Shown piece by piece: positions 8,522 to 16,212 of a stretch of DNA of 41,218 nt (its first letter is position 1; the number at the start of each line of letters is the position of its first letter). The stretch is from Bacillota bacterium. GTDB lineage: Bacteria > Bacillota > Desulfotomaculia > Desulfotomaculales > Desulfallaceae. The notes beneath the pieces are model-generated. The model was not told where the DNA came from. It saw only the letters and a list, made by a program, of their open reading frames with translations, and ran no database searches. Location: assembly GCA_022360435.1 (NCBI GenBank), contig JAKSCU010000364.1, positions 1 through 41,218 on the forward strand, read 5' to 3'. The translations under genes were made by a program, and so were the position numbers.

Positions 8522-8673
8522 TATGTTCACCCCTTGTGACAGTTGACTTAGCGGGGATTATTGTATCATGCGCATAGATAAAAATAAACCCCCCAAGCCG
8601 ATGTGCTTTGCTGTCTTGACAGATGGGTAGGTGGCCATAGTTGTCCTGTTTGCCGTTAAGCGTTTAGAACATT

Positions 8674-9135
8674 TTATGTAGATACTAACCTCTTTTTAAA
8701 GTAAACCCTTTCAAATCCATTTTCTACTTTATGGGTATATTCAGAGTATCCAAGCTTATGATAAAGCTTTATATTTTCGGTCATTTTTATATTTGTGTAA
8801 AGCCAAATTTCATGGTAATTATTTTCAGAAGAATATTGTTCGGCAAAGGCAATTAACTGTTTCCCAAAACCTTTGCCTTGGAATTCTGGAAGGATGACCA
8901 CATTGTCAAGCAACATATAACCATCAAATTTCTTTAGTACCAAAGCACCTACGATTTCCCTGCAAAATTCCCCGCAGAAAACATTTCCATCTATGATAAG
9001 GGGTAAATAATCATCAAGCATAGGGCCAGGTTTTTTCCCTATTCTAACAATGTATTTTTGATAGGACTTTTTAATACATTTGACAACCGTCGCTTCATCG
9101 GAAGGTTTTGCTTTTCTTATTTTTAATATTTCCAT
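8674..9135 (-). CDS. GNAT family N-acetyltransferase
   Basis: 153 aa. The acetyl-CoA binding motif A is VVILPEFQGKGFGKQLI (about residues 78-95), followed by the LYTNIKMTENIKLYHKLGYSEY motif B typical of small GNAT enzymes. ATG start at 9135 with AGAAGG about 10 nt upstream. The substrate cannot be predicted. The gene is clearly more AT-rich than its neighbours and stands alone between ychF and a REP-like palindrome, so recent acquisition is likely. Confidence 0.88.
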   Translation of the reverse strand: MEILKIRKAKPSDEATVVKCIKKSYQKYIVRIGKKPGPMLDDYLPLIIDGNVFCGEFCREIVGALVLKKFDGYMLLDNVVILPEFQGKGFGKQLIAFAEQYSSENNYHEIWLYTNIKMTENIKLYHKLGYSEYTHKVENGFERVYFKKRLVST

Positions 9136-9342
9136 GTTTAAGTATACCTTCTTGTACCCATAATCCAGCGGCCCGCATCCAGGCGTGCGGCCATTAAACC
9201 GGCTTCTTTCGCCCTTTCAAGCCGTCACTCCTTCCTCAGTATAAATACAAAACTGCAGATTGCCGTGGAAACATTCCATTCCGTTTTCGGCCATAGTGGA
9301 AATTCTGGTTTCCGCTGATGCCTGCTGAAGAGCATAATATGT

Positions 9343-9384
9343 AGTCAGAGGGGACGGTTCCGTGACTCTCCGTCCCCTCTGACT
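9343..9384. repeat. REP-like palindrome (GGGACGG family), copy 1
   Basis: AGTCAGAGGGGACGG at 9343-9357 is perfectly complementary to CCGTCCCCTCTGACT at 9370-9384, with a 12-nt loop TTCCGTGACTCT, followed by further GACTCT repeats up to 9393. Related sequences occur at 10055-10119 and 31948-32011. Sequences of this kind are typical of repeats that accompany RAYT/Y1 transposases in Clostridia; no transposase is in this window. It lies right after the gene ending at 9393 and may act as its terminator. Confidence 0.75.
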
Positions 9385-9392
9385 CTCTGACT

Positions 9393-9758
9393 CTAAAAAG
9401 TTGTGATGTATACTTTATTACCTTCTTTGCAGCCTCTGAGCAATTCACAATGCCTTAAAACAGAGAATTGTGTTTCCATTTCCCACTGGGACAAACCAAA
9501 GGCTTTCATGAATTCAGCACTTTCAACCTTCTCTTTTTCCTTTACGTACTCATAAATTTTCTTTTGAAGAGCAGTCAGACCGCTTGTTCCTGTTTGCCCC
9601 AATTGCCGGCGCGTATTACGCGCCGATGAAACTGATAGAGGGTCGCAGGATACGGGGCGTTGCATGGCTGTTATATAGCAGTCCTCACACAGCGTTCTAC
9701 CGTAAAAACTATACTTGTCATCTGCTTCTAATGCGTTTTCACATCTGTCACACTTCAA
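9393..9758 (-). CDS. Small zinc-ribbon plus winged-helix protein
   Basis: 121 aa from TTG at 9758, chosen because AGGAGGT sits 6 nt upstream; a GTG at 9767 overlaps that site. The N-terminus has two CxxC pairs (KCDRCENAL and LCEDCY) forming a probable zinc ribbon, then the conserved-looking CDPLSV stretch. The second half (about 65-121: LQKKIYEYVKEKEKVESAEFMKAFGLSQWEMETQFSVLR) looks like a winged helix. I recall similar small proteins in sulfate reducers and clostridia, but no function is known to me. DNA binding or redox/metal sensing is inference. Confidence 0.75.
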   Translation of the reverse strand: MKCDRCENALEADDKYSFYGRTLCEDCYITAMQRPVSCDPLSVSSARNTRRQLGQTGTSGLTALQKKIYEYVKEKEKVESAEFMKAFGLSQWEMETQFSVLRHCELLRGCKEGNKVYITTF

Positions 9759-10021
9759 AGTAATCACCTCCTATCTTGAGCATCGCTTACCCTAACCAAC
9801 AAGAGCGCACTTCTTAACGCGGTCAATTAATCTTGCTAAATCGCCCTTGAAACCCCTGGTTTTACACTCCGTTCGGAAAGAGCCAACCTGGCGTCAGCAG
9901 TAAATTTTATTTTTGGCGGGCATATCCCGCAACAAAACTTTTTATCCGAAAATTATAGCTTATATGTCCATAATAAACAAATTAGCTAGACGACGTCAAC
10001 TAGAAGAAATATATCTTTTTT

Positions 10022-10330
10022 CTACCTAACATAACCTTTTGGGGAGGAGTCAAAGGGACGGCTCTGTTGACTCATTCCGGTTTTTTTCAGACAAAAGTGA
10101 GTCAGTGGAACCGTCCCCTCTAACTCGGAAACTTTGGTGTGCCAGGCTTCCGGGATGTAAAGCCCGGACCAGGAAGTCGGGTTCACAACCGATTCGATTT
10201 CCAGGCTGACCGATCGTTTTCTGAGATGGAGGCGATATTCTCCCCGATCATCTGCATGGCTTGTGGCCACTACTCTCACCAAATAAGTTCCGCTCATATT
10301 TAGGTAAGCTAAGTTACCTTGCTTGCCCTA
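10022..10330 (-). pseudogene. Probable remnant of an exported protein gene (PPC-like C-terminal domain)
   Basis: An open frame runs from a stop near 10331 to 10022. The part GNLAYLNMSGTYLVRVVATSHADDRGEYRLHL resembles the end of a bacterial pre-peptidase C-terminal domain (a strand pattern SGTY.VRV...GEY.L). There is no start codon with a ribosome binding site in a sensible place, no N-terminal part of such a protein upstream, and the last third of the frame is made of the REP-like repeat at 10055-10119. I read it as a decayed fragment rather than a gene. Confidence 0.4.
10055..10119. repeat. REP-like palindrome (GGGACGG family), copy 2
   Basis: GGGACGGCTCTGTTGACTCA at about 10055-10074 pairs, with a few mismatches, with TGAGTCAGTGGAACCGTCCC at 10098-10117. 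The 23-nt loop contains a run of seven T. It shares GGGACGG and GACTC words with the copy at 9343-9384, so the two flank a 0.7-kb segment containing the zinc-ribbon gene. Confidence 0.7.
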
Positions 10331-10496
10331 TATAAAAAGGAGCATCCGTTGCTGCTCGCCGGTTTGCTCCGTTTAAGATGAAGGTAGCGGTATATTGGGT
10401 AATGCATATACATATAAGTTGGCCGCAGTTCGCCGTAACCTTTCTTTTCCTGCTTGGTTTACTATACGGTTAGATTATTTATGCATATGATAATCA

Positions 10497-11336
10497 CTAA
10501 CATCCCTGATTTTTCCATTTTAATTCATACAGGTCATTGCGCATCTGGGCCAATAAAGGCAGCCTGGCCCTTACTTCTTCAATTTTGGCCGGATCAACCG
10601 CGGCCAAAATGATATTCTCATCGGTGCCCGCTTCACAAATCACCCCGCCCCAAGGATCGACCAGCATGGAATGGCCATAGATCACGTACCGCGCATTTTC
10701 ATCCCGGGCCGGCGAAGCCGCCGCCACGTAAACCTGGTTGTCCACGGCGCGCATACGCATGGAGAGTTCCCAGTGGACCGGGCCGGTTACCATGTTAAAG
10801 GCGGCCGGAACTATAATCACCTGGGCCCCGGCCATGGCCATAAGGCGGGCCAGTTCGGGGAAACGCACGTCAAAGCAAATGCACACCCCCAGTTTACAAA
10901 ATCCTCCGTCCACTACAGTAAGTCCCGCGCCGGGACCCAGGGTGCTGGATTCTCTTACACGCAGGCCCGGCAAATCCACGTCAAACAGGTGCACCTTCCT
11001 GTGCCGTCCCAAAAGTTGGCCTCCCGGTCCAAATACAAATGATGTGTTATAGACCAGATCCCCGTCCCGCTCGGGAATGGAGCCGCCCACCAGCACAACC
11101 CCGCAGCCGGCGGCTACCCGGCTTAAGGCACGCATCGTTTCACCGTCCGGATAGGTTTCGGCATAAGAGGGAAATAGTTCGGTCACGTAAGGACAGTTGA
11201 ACATTTCCGGCAGCACCACCACCCGCGCGCCCATGGCCGCTGCTTCCCGCACCATTTTTTCAGCCCGGGTGATGTTTGCCGCCTTGTCATCCGTAACCCT
11301 TAACTGGCACACCGCCAGGTTGAACTTTGTGCTCAC
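10497..11336 (-). CDS. Nitrilase-superfamily carbon-nitrogen hydrolase (omega-amidase/Nit2-like)
   Basis: 279 aa with the complete Glu-Lys-Cys catalytic set: E44 in VVLPEMFNCPY, K113 in HRKVHLFDVD, C153 in GVCICFDVRFPEL. The whole chain is one nitrilase domain, with KVHLFDVDLPG and MRMRAVDNQVYV close to Nit2/omega-amidase enzymes, which hydrolyse alpha-ketoglutaramate or alpha-ketosuccinamate. Cytosolic. GTG start at 11336 after GGTGGTGAG. It is followed in the opposite direction by nothing close; nfu upstream ends after its own hairpin. The substrate is inferred from motif similarity only. Confidence 0.9.
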   Translation of the reverse strand: MSTKFNLAVCQLRVTDDKAANITRAEKMVREAAAMGARVVVLPEMFNCPYVTELFPSYAETYPDGETMRALSRVAAGCGVVLVGGSIPERDGDLVYNTSFVFGPGGQLLGRHRKVHLFDVDLPGLRVRESSTLGPGAGLTVVDGGFCKLGVCICFDVRFPELARLMAMAGAQVIIVPAAFNMVTGPVHWELSMRMRAVDNQVYVAAASPARDENARYVIYGHSMLVDPWGGVICEAGTDENIILAAVDPAKIEEVRARLPLLAQMRNDLYELKWKNQGC

Positions 11337-11408
11337 TATCTCACCACCGGTTTAAACAATATCTCTGACCCGCTATCGACCAACGCGGCAGCAGGCCATT
11401 AAACAGCC

Positions 11409-11432
11409 AGACCCCCGCCGGGGCAGGGGTCT
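11409..11432 (-). terminator. Hairpin after nfu
   Basis: AGACCCC at 11409-11415 pairs with GGGGTCT at 11426-11432, 7 bp past the nfu stop. The T-tract on the minus strand is weak (CTGTTT), so termination may be partial. Confidence 0.45.
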
Positions 11433-11438
11433 TGGAAA

Positions 11439-11660
11439 TTATACCTGTACGACTTCTTTCACCTCGGGTATGGCCTGTTTAATTGTCCGCTCAATTCCCT
11501 GTTTTAGAGTGTATGTGGACATTGGGCAACTGCCGCAGGCGCCCGTCAATTTTACTTTAACCACCCCGTCGGGCGTAACATCAATCAACTCAACGTCACC
11601 GCCGTCACGCTGCAGCGCCGGGCGCACCTTGTCCAAAGCGGTTTGAACCTTTTCGCGCAT
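11439..11660 (-). CDS. NifU C-terminal-like Fe-S scaffold (Nfu)
   Basis: 73 aa, made only of the Nfu domain: [17 protein letters not shown], then the cluster-binding C42-GS-C45 in [20 protein letters not shown]. Such stand-alone proteins receive and hand over [4Fe-4S] clusters to apoproteins. ATG start at 11660 with GAAAGGAGG upstream. It lies between the nitrilase gene and a terminator from the sigma operon, so it is probably a single transcription unit. Confidence 0.93.
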   Translation of the reverse strand: MREKVQTALDKVRPALQRDGGDVELIDVTPDGVVKVKLTGACGSCPMSTYTLKQGIERTIKQAIPEVKEVVQV

Positions 11661-11774
11661 GGTTCCGACCTCCTTTCTGGTCTTATTATGACAGTAAACT
11701 ACCGGCGCTATGTGGCCGGGTCAAAAAGAACCATTCCTATTTTACCTTTATTTTCACAGTGTGGCAATAGAAAA

Positions 11775-11792
11775 CCCCGGACAGGCCCGGGG
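11775..11792 (-). terminator. Terminator of the ECF sigma/anti-sigma operon
   Basis: On the minus strand CCCCGG, a 6-nt loop, CCGGGG, then TTTTC, about 100 bp past the anti-sigma stop. A GC-rich stem with a T-run fits an intrinsic terminator. Confidence 0.6.
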
Positions 11793-11893
11793 CTTTGATA
11801 TAATGTCGTTTTTATATTGTAAGCGGCCCCGGCCGGTTGCAATTGCGTCCGGTTTCATCCTATCAATCCAAACCGCGCCGGAGGTGATACAAC

Positions 11894-13117
11894 TCATCTG
11901 CTTTCAAAATATACTCTTATTGTCGCCCTGGTGGTTGCCCCGGGATCTTTGGCGTTTAAAGCCGCCAATTTTTCCCGCAGGTCCCTAAGTTGCCGCCCCA
12001 CGTTTTCCAGTTCTTCTTCCGCCGCCCTGCCGCCGTTGTCGTCAACCTGGCGGGCAAGCTCTCCCTGCCTGGACGTCAGCAAGTCTATTGCCTTTTGGAG
12101 TTGCTTGGCGCTGGGCGGATTCTCCTGTATTAAAAAGCGCTCCGAAACTCGACCCAGCTTCTCTATTTGGTCTAAGAATTTTTCCGCGTTTGTAACCGGC
12201 ACCTGCAGGATCAATTCTTTTCCGGGTATGACCTGCTGTTCCACCACCCCCCCGTACTCCATGAGGGTTTCTATAACCCGTTGCTCCGCCTCTTTTCCAT
12301 CGCCAACTCCCAGGGTTATGGCATACACCATGGCCGGGCCGGGCTCCGTACCGGCGCTTTTTCCGAGGTCTGGGGGAGCAGCATTGGAATCCGCCTCTTC
12401 TTCCGGCGTCATGCCTACAAAAAATTCGGATTCACCGTTTCCCCCCATAATACTTACCGAATCTTCTTCCTTTTGTTGCGTCGAATCGGCAGTTTCATCT
12501 TCAGCTTTGGCGTCCGAAAAATATCCAACGCCGGTGGCCGGCGTCTGCTCGGCCTCGCCACCCGTGTCTTCCGATGGGCGCTGCGCTTCCCGGGAGGCTG
12601 CGGGTTCAAGGGAGCCAGCGTAACCACTTTCCACGGTGTCCCTGCCGCCGGTCCAGGCCATGGGCATTTGTTCGGAAGCCGGTCCACGGTTTTCATTCTC
12701 CCGATGGGCAACTTGTTTTTGCATTATTTCGGATTCACCGGCGGTTTTTGGCTGGGAAACCGGACCAAAGGGTAACCCGCCTTTTCCATCGTTCCAGAGC
12801 GCCGTTACCCCAACGGTCAGGAAGACAACCGCGGCTGCCAACATGCCTAACCACCGGCCTTTGAAAAACCCGGCGGTTGGGGTTTTTGATTCGGGTTCCG
12901 CAGCCCGCAGGCGCTGGCGCAGGCTTTCGCCAAACCCGGGCGGCGGCGCCACCTCCGGCAGTTCCCTGATCAATCCCACAACGGCACACAAGTCGTCGTA
13001 CTCCATCCTGCATTGGGCGCAGGATTCCATGTGCTCTTCAACACGGGAAGCATAGGAAGAATCCAGCATGCCGTCAATATAAGCCGATAATGTTTCGCTA
13101 ATGTCATGGCATTGCAT
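11894..13117 (-). CDS. Membrane anti-sigma factor: zinc-finger (ZAS) domain plus DUF4349-like exterior
   Basis: 407 aa. The N-terminus is a zf-HC2 anti-sigma domain with C3, H29-x3-C33-x2-C36 (HMESCAQC). One membrane segment is at about 88-108. The outer part has a long low-complexity acidic/Gln-rich stretch (120-255), then a DUF4349-like region with a coiled coil (SAKQLQKAIDLLTSRQ...LRDLREKLAALNAK). It would hold the sigma factor at the membrane and release it on an envelope or redox signal. The gene overlaps the sigma gene by 14 bp, indicating translational coupling. Confidence 0.88.
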   Translation of the reverse strand: MQCHDISETLSAYIDGMLDSSYASRVEEHMESCAQCRMEYDDLCAVVGLIRELPEVAPPPGFGESLRQRLRAAEPESKTPTAGFFKGRWLGMLAAAVVFLTVGVTALWNDGKGGLPFGPVSQPKTAGESEIMQKQVAHRENENRGPASEQMPMAWTGGRDTVESGYAGSLEPAASREAQRPSEDTGGEAEQTPATGVGYFSDAKAEDETADSTQQKEEDSVSIMGGNGESEFFVGMTPEEEADSNAAPPDLGKSAGTEPGPAMVYAITLGVGDGKEAEQRVIETLMEYGGVVEQQVIPGKELILQVPVTNAEKFLDQIEKLGRVSERFLIQENPPSAKQLQKAIDLLTSRQGELARQVDDNGGRAAEEELENVGRQLRDLREKLAALNAKDPGATTRATIRVYFESR

Positions 13118-13727
13118 TTTGCTTCCCTCCTTTGTCGTTCAGACGACCGACCGAGCTGAAAAGTTCCCCTTTCTCCTTCATCTTTTCCTTTAATGCGTTT
13201 CGGGCCCTGCTAATACGGGATTTCACCGTGCCCAGCGAACAGTCCAAGATACCGGCAATTTCCTCGTAGCTCAGGTCCTGTATCTCTCGCAGCACCAATA
13301 TGAGCCTGTGGTCGGGGGAAAGTTCGTCCAGACACCCCTGCACCTGGCGCTGTGTTTCGTGCCGCTGCGCCGTCTCCTCGGGAGAATCCTGGGCGGCGGC
13401 TGCGGGTACTTTGGTCGGTGAAGTGGTCATTAACTCGTCCATGGAAACACTGCGCCTTCTCTGCCTCTTCCTCAGTTCATCCCGGCAAGCGTTGGCGGCA
13501 ACGCGATACAACCAGGTAGAAAATGAAGAATCGCCCCGAAAACTGGGCAGTGATTGGTACATGCGGATAAAAGTATCCTGCGCCAAATCGCCGGCGTCGG
13601 CGTGGTTGCCCATGAACCGGTATGACACACTGTAAATCTTGGCCTCGTAACGGCGGACCAGTTGATCAAAGGCGTCCATATCGCCTTGTTGTGCTCGTTC
13701 TACCAAATCCTCATCGGAAAAATGCAA
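13104..13727 (-). CDS. ECF RNA polymerase sigma factor (SigW-like)
   Basis: 207 aa from TTG at 13727, chosen for GGGAGAGGA about 6 nt upstream and because MHFSDEDLVERAQQGDMDAFDQL is a typical ECF N-terminus; longer starts run into a hairpin. Sigma region 2 includes DLAQDTFIRMYQSLPSFRG and FSTWLYRVAANACRDELRKR; region 4 includes LSYEEIAGILDCSLGTVKSRISRARNALKE. It is followed by its anti-sigma factor, overlapping by 14 bp. An intrinsic-terminator-like hairpin lies in the leader. Typical regulons concern the cell envelope; targets here are unknown. Confidence 0.95.
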   Translation of the reverse strand: MHFSDEDLVERAQQGDMDAFDQLVRRYEAKIYSVSYRFMGNHADAGDLAQDTFIRMYQSLPSFRGDSSFSTWLYRVAANACRDELRKRQRRRSVSMDELMTTSPTKVPAAAAQDSPEETAQRHETQRQVQGCLDELSPDHRLILVLREIQDLSYEEIAGILDCSLGTVKSRISRARNALKEKMKEKGELFSSVGRLNDKGGKQNAMP

Positions 13728-13745
13728 AACAATCCTCTCCCATGT

Positions 13746-13774
13746 AAAAAGCCGGGGCAAAAATGTCCCGGCTT
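13746..13774 (-). terminator. Terminator-like hairpin in the leader of the sigma operon
   Basis: On the minus strand AAGCCGGGAC, loop ATTTTT, GCCCCGGCTT (8 perfect pairs plus C-G and a G-T pair), then TTTTT ending about 19 nt before the sigma start codon. There is no minus-strand gene just upstream for it to terminate, as the next gene is a plus-strand tRNA. It could be an attenuator or an insulator. Confidence 0.55.
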
Positions 13775-13844
13775 ATAAATTCGACAAGGCTGTATATACT
13801 TCCTGCAACCCGCTTCCAGCGGTCATCGAGGCCATTTGTTGCCG

Positions 13845-13873
13845 TTGACAATGGATTCCCCCCATGTTACAAT
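13845..13873 (+). promoter_or_regulatory. Sigma-A promoter of tRNA-Leu
   Basis: A perfect -35 TTGACA at 13845-13850, a 17-bp spacer, and TACAAT at 13868-13873. Transcription would start near 13880, 28 nt before the mature tRNA. Confidence 0.8.
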
Positions 13874-13907
13874 TTGATTTGCGGGTGCGCAAATTTTATC
13901 AATATCG

Positions 13908-13992
13908 GCCGAAGTGGCGGAACTGGCAGACGCACACGACTCAAAATCGTGCGCCTTCGGGCATGTGGGTTCGACTCCCACCTTCGGCACCA
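13908..13992 (+). tRNA. tRNA-Leu (anticodon CAA)
   Basis: The acceptor stem GCCGAAG pairs with CTTCGGC at 13982-13988. The anticodon stem CACGA/TCGTG encloses loop CTCAAAA, giving anticodon CAA for UUG codons. A long variable arm (CGCCTTCGGGCAT) is characteristic of tRNA-Leu. The T arm is GTGGG-TTCGACT-CCCAC, and discriminator A plus CCA is encoded at 13989-13992. It reads a codon that is also used often as a start codon here. Confidence 0.97.
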
Positions 13993-14095
13993 TTCCCTTT
14001 TAAGCCGCTAATGTCAGGTGTTAAACCTTCTAACCGGCCATAACTCTAACGAATTGCTAACCAACACAATATGGTGACAATGAGATATTTCTTGT

Positions 14096-14125
14096 AAAAA
14101 AACCACCTGGAAAGGTGGTTTTTTT
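14096..14125. terminator. Intrinsic terminator downstream of tRNA-Leu
   Basis: AAAAAAACCACC, loop TGGAAA, GGTGGTTTTTTT: a symmetric stem with runs of A and T, so it can stop transcription from both sides. It lies about 100 bp after the tRNA and 100 bp past the end of the convergent antitoxin gene. Confidence 0.85.
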
Positions 14126-14222
14126 ATTCGTTCAGCACTATAAAAAAGGCATTGATCTCTTAGTGCCTTAATTTATTGATCCATCTTTGCCATCACAAAC
14201 TTTTTTATAACTTTCTCATTTT

Positions 14223-14507
14223 TTATTTCAGCGTAACCTGTACCTCTTTGTCGAGGGAGCGGGCAACCTTAGACAGAAAGTCCAATGATGGATTGTACGT
14301 TCCGCTTTCCAGGCGGCTAATATTGGATTTCTGAGTCCCAACCCGAAGCGCCAATTCTTCTTGGGTAATATTTTGGCTGGTGCGTGCTTCAATGATTTGC
14401 GAAATCACATCATAGCGCGGTTTCAGCTTTTCGTATTCCGCTTTGAATTCTTCGTCCTTCATCAAAAGCTCTTTCACTTCGTAAAACTTTGCTCCCGCCT
14501 TACTCAT
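14223..14507 (-). CDS. HigA/XRE-type antitoxin
   Basis: 94 aa from ATG at 14507 (MSKAGAKFYEVKELL), with AGAAGG 7 nt upstream; longer frames lie inside the toxin gene. The first part (to about 45) is helical; the HTH_3 domain follows (ISQIIEARTSQNITQEELALRVGTQKSNISRLESGTYNPSLDFLSKVARSL). It overlaps the end of the toxin gene by 8 bp. The toxin-first order is that of higBA loci. The antitoxin would neutralise the toxin and repress the shared promoter through its helix-turn-helix. Confidence 0.88.
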   Translation of the reverse strand: MSKAGAKFYEVKELLMKDEEFKAEYEKLKPRYDVISQIIEARTSQNITQEELALRVGTQKSNISRLESGTYNPSLDFLSKVARSLDKEVQVTLK

Positions 14508-14856
14508 TGTCACACCTTCTTTCATAATCTTCTTTATAACGCAGTGCCCGTTCAATCTCTCTTGGCGAAGTTTTTTGAGTTTTTTTGGTGAAACCATGAA
14601 GCAGCACAAATGTCTTCTGGTGGTAAGTGAAATAGAAAATCCTGCTGATATCCGAGGCGAACTTGATTCTCAATTCAAAAAGGCCTTTGCCTTTTACGGG
14701 CTTGACATATGGTTCCCTTAATTCAGGTCCATGCTTTTCCAGCAGTTCTATTTCGCTAAAGGCTTTCGCCCGCATTTTTGCTTCCAACGACAGTAGAAAA
14801 TCCAGTACGGGAATATCTCCGTTTTCCTTTTTATAGTATTCTACCTGCCAATCCAT
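14500..14856 (-). CDS. HigB/RelE-superfamily toxin (phage Gp49-like)
   Basis: 118 aa. Motifs DIPVLDFLLSLEAKMRAKAFSEIELLEKHG, then LFELRIKFASDISRIFYFTY, LLHGFTKKTQKTSPREIERALRYKEDYERR are those of the Gp49-like family of ribosome-dependent mRNA interferases. ATG at 14856 with GAGGTG about 4 nt upstream. It is the first gene of a two-gene operon with the XRE antitoxin and is preceded by a 26-bp palindrome that probably serves as the operator. Confidence 0.9.
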   Translation of the reverse strand: MDWQVEYYKKENGDIPVLDFLLSLEAKMRAKAFSEIELLEKHGPELREPYVKPVKGKGLFELRIKFASDISRIFYFTYHQKTFVLLHGFTKKTQKTSPREIERALRYKEDYERRCDNE

Positions 14857-14883
14857 GATACACCTCTAATTTTAGTATATGCC

Positions 14884-15351
14884 TCACCTCATCATTATGT
14901 TATCATATATGATAACATAAATCAAGAAATTTGTATTAGTCGATGGTGCTTTTAAACAGGTGCAGCTTGGTGGATGTATCCCTTGCCGGAATGGAGAAGG
15001 AAAAAAGCGCTTGTCGCTGCCGCTTGCGTCCCCCATATGTCCCTGCCTGTTTATAGCTTCCAGCCTTATTTTATAAGCAAGCTTTTTCATCGGTAAAATG
15101 CTTTCCCTTTGCAGGTTGCTGTCAACCATGATAATTGTCGCGGCATCGTCATCCATTTCACGGACAATGCAGGGCATGGTGTCCATGCCCGCAAGTTCGC
15201 TTGCCTTTTTTCGCCGGTGTCCGGCAATCATTTCATGGCCGCCGTTCGCTTTGGGCCGGGCAAGTCCGGGGACTAAAACGCCGTGTTGTTTTACACTGTC
15301 CGCCATTTCCAGCATGGCCTCATCCGATTTCACCTTAAATTGTTTTTTCAA
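14884..15351 (-). pseudogene. Truncated ParB-like gene
   Basis: Residues 5-104 of the frame match the ParB/Spo0J-type N-terminal domain used by integrative elements: DEAMLEMADSVKQHGVLVPGLARP, then MIAGHRRKKASELAG, DDDAATIIMVDSNLQRESILP, KLAYKIRLEAINRQG. The usual N-terminal lead (about 40-60 residues) and all of the DNA-binding C-terminal half are missing. From about 15040 to 14884 the frame has no ParB similarity and ends in the operator palindrome of the toxin gene. It is a stub left from a mobile element, probably not functional. Confidence 0.7.
14895..14920 (-). promoter_or_regulatory. Palindromic operator/promoter of the toxin-antitoxin operon
   Basis: A perfect 26-bp palindrome: half-site TTATGTTATCATA followed by its exact complement. 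It lies 38 bp upstream of the toxin start. On the minus strand a -35-like TTGATT just before it and TAACAT inside it are 17 bp apart, so a bound antitoxin would cover the promoter. Confidence 0.6.
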
Positions 15352-15387
15352 TTAAAGAGGTGTCTTCGATGAATGATCATAATCAAA

Positions 15388-15978
15388 CTAAGAAAAAAGT
15401 AACTTAACTTTTATTTTAAGCTCTTCTGCTGTTATTGCCATTCTATACAAATCAGATGCTTCCATTTTGATACTTGGTTCATATTTTTTATATAGTCTAA
15501 TCCATAATTTATCAACGTCTTCATCTGTTAAGTCATTTTTATTTAATTCAAGGAGAAAATTTACATTTATATTAATAAAATTTTCAAAATTAGTACTGCA
15601 AAGAACAAACCCCTTACCATCAATAGAACCAGGCGTTATCCAAATTACGGGGTATTCCCCTTTATTATCTTTAACACCAGTATAAAATGCATATGTTTCA
15701 CTATCAACTCCAGTTGACGCAAAAACAATTACGTCCTTTAGCCAATTGCGAAAAAATTCAGTACTGGAAATAACAGAACCGTCACCAAATAATGGCTCTA
15801 TCCATAAACAATTCCCGATATTAAACTGTACTCCATTTCCATATTTTATAAGCCATGATTTAAAAGAAGGAGGTAATTCCGAACCCAATTGCCTTTCAGC
15901 TTGTTTTATTAACTCATGATTTAAATTTCCTAATTTAATGTTCTTATTTGTTAAAGGGAAATCAATTTTAAAGGTCAT
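15388..15978 (-). CDS. SMI1/KNR4 (SUKH) family protein
   Basis: 196 aa, AT-rich. The SUKH signature is at the N-terminus: IKQAERQLGSELPPSFKSWLIKYGNG, then a beta-rich core (CLWIEPLFG, AFYTGVKDNKGEYPVIWITPGS). GGAGGA lies 7 nt before the ATG at 15978. SUKH proteins often serve as immunity proteins against contact-dependent or polymorphic toxins; no cognate nuclease toxin is visible next to it, so it is an orphan immunity gene or has another role. Its base composition matches the AT-rich accessory patch. Confidence 0.85.
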   Translation of the reverse strand: MTFKIDFPLTNKNIKLGNLNHELIKQAERQLGSELPPSFKSWLIKYGNGVQFNIGNCLWIEPLFGDGSVISSTEFFRNWLKDVIVFASTGVDSETYAFYTGVKDNKGEYPVIWITPGSIDGKGFVLCSTNFENFININVNFLLELNKNDLTDEDVDKLWIRLYKKYEPSIKMEASDLYRMAITAEELKIKVKLLFS

Positions 15979-16212
15979 TTTTTATCCTCCATTGTAATTT
16001 TAAATACAATGTTCTTGGTAAAATTATAAGATCCTATTTTTTAAAGATTTAAGAGTTGCGCAAGCAATACTCTTTTTAACGTATTAATTAACGTTACTGA
16101 AGCGACACCTTTAAAGAGTTTTAGCAAGCTATTAAATCAAGGCTCATGTGGGATTCTCGTAAATGTACTGACGGAATAAATTATGGTAACTAAGGGTTTA
16201 CACGAAATCAAC

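Noticed and set aside
9236-9448. 70-codon minus-strand frame through the REP-like palindrome
   Set aside because: It is made largely of repeat sequence and overlaps the zinc-ribbon gene in another frame.
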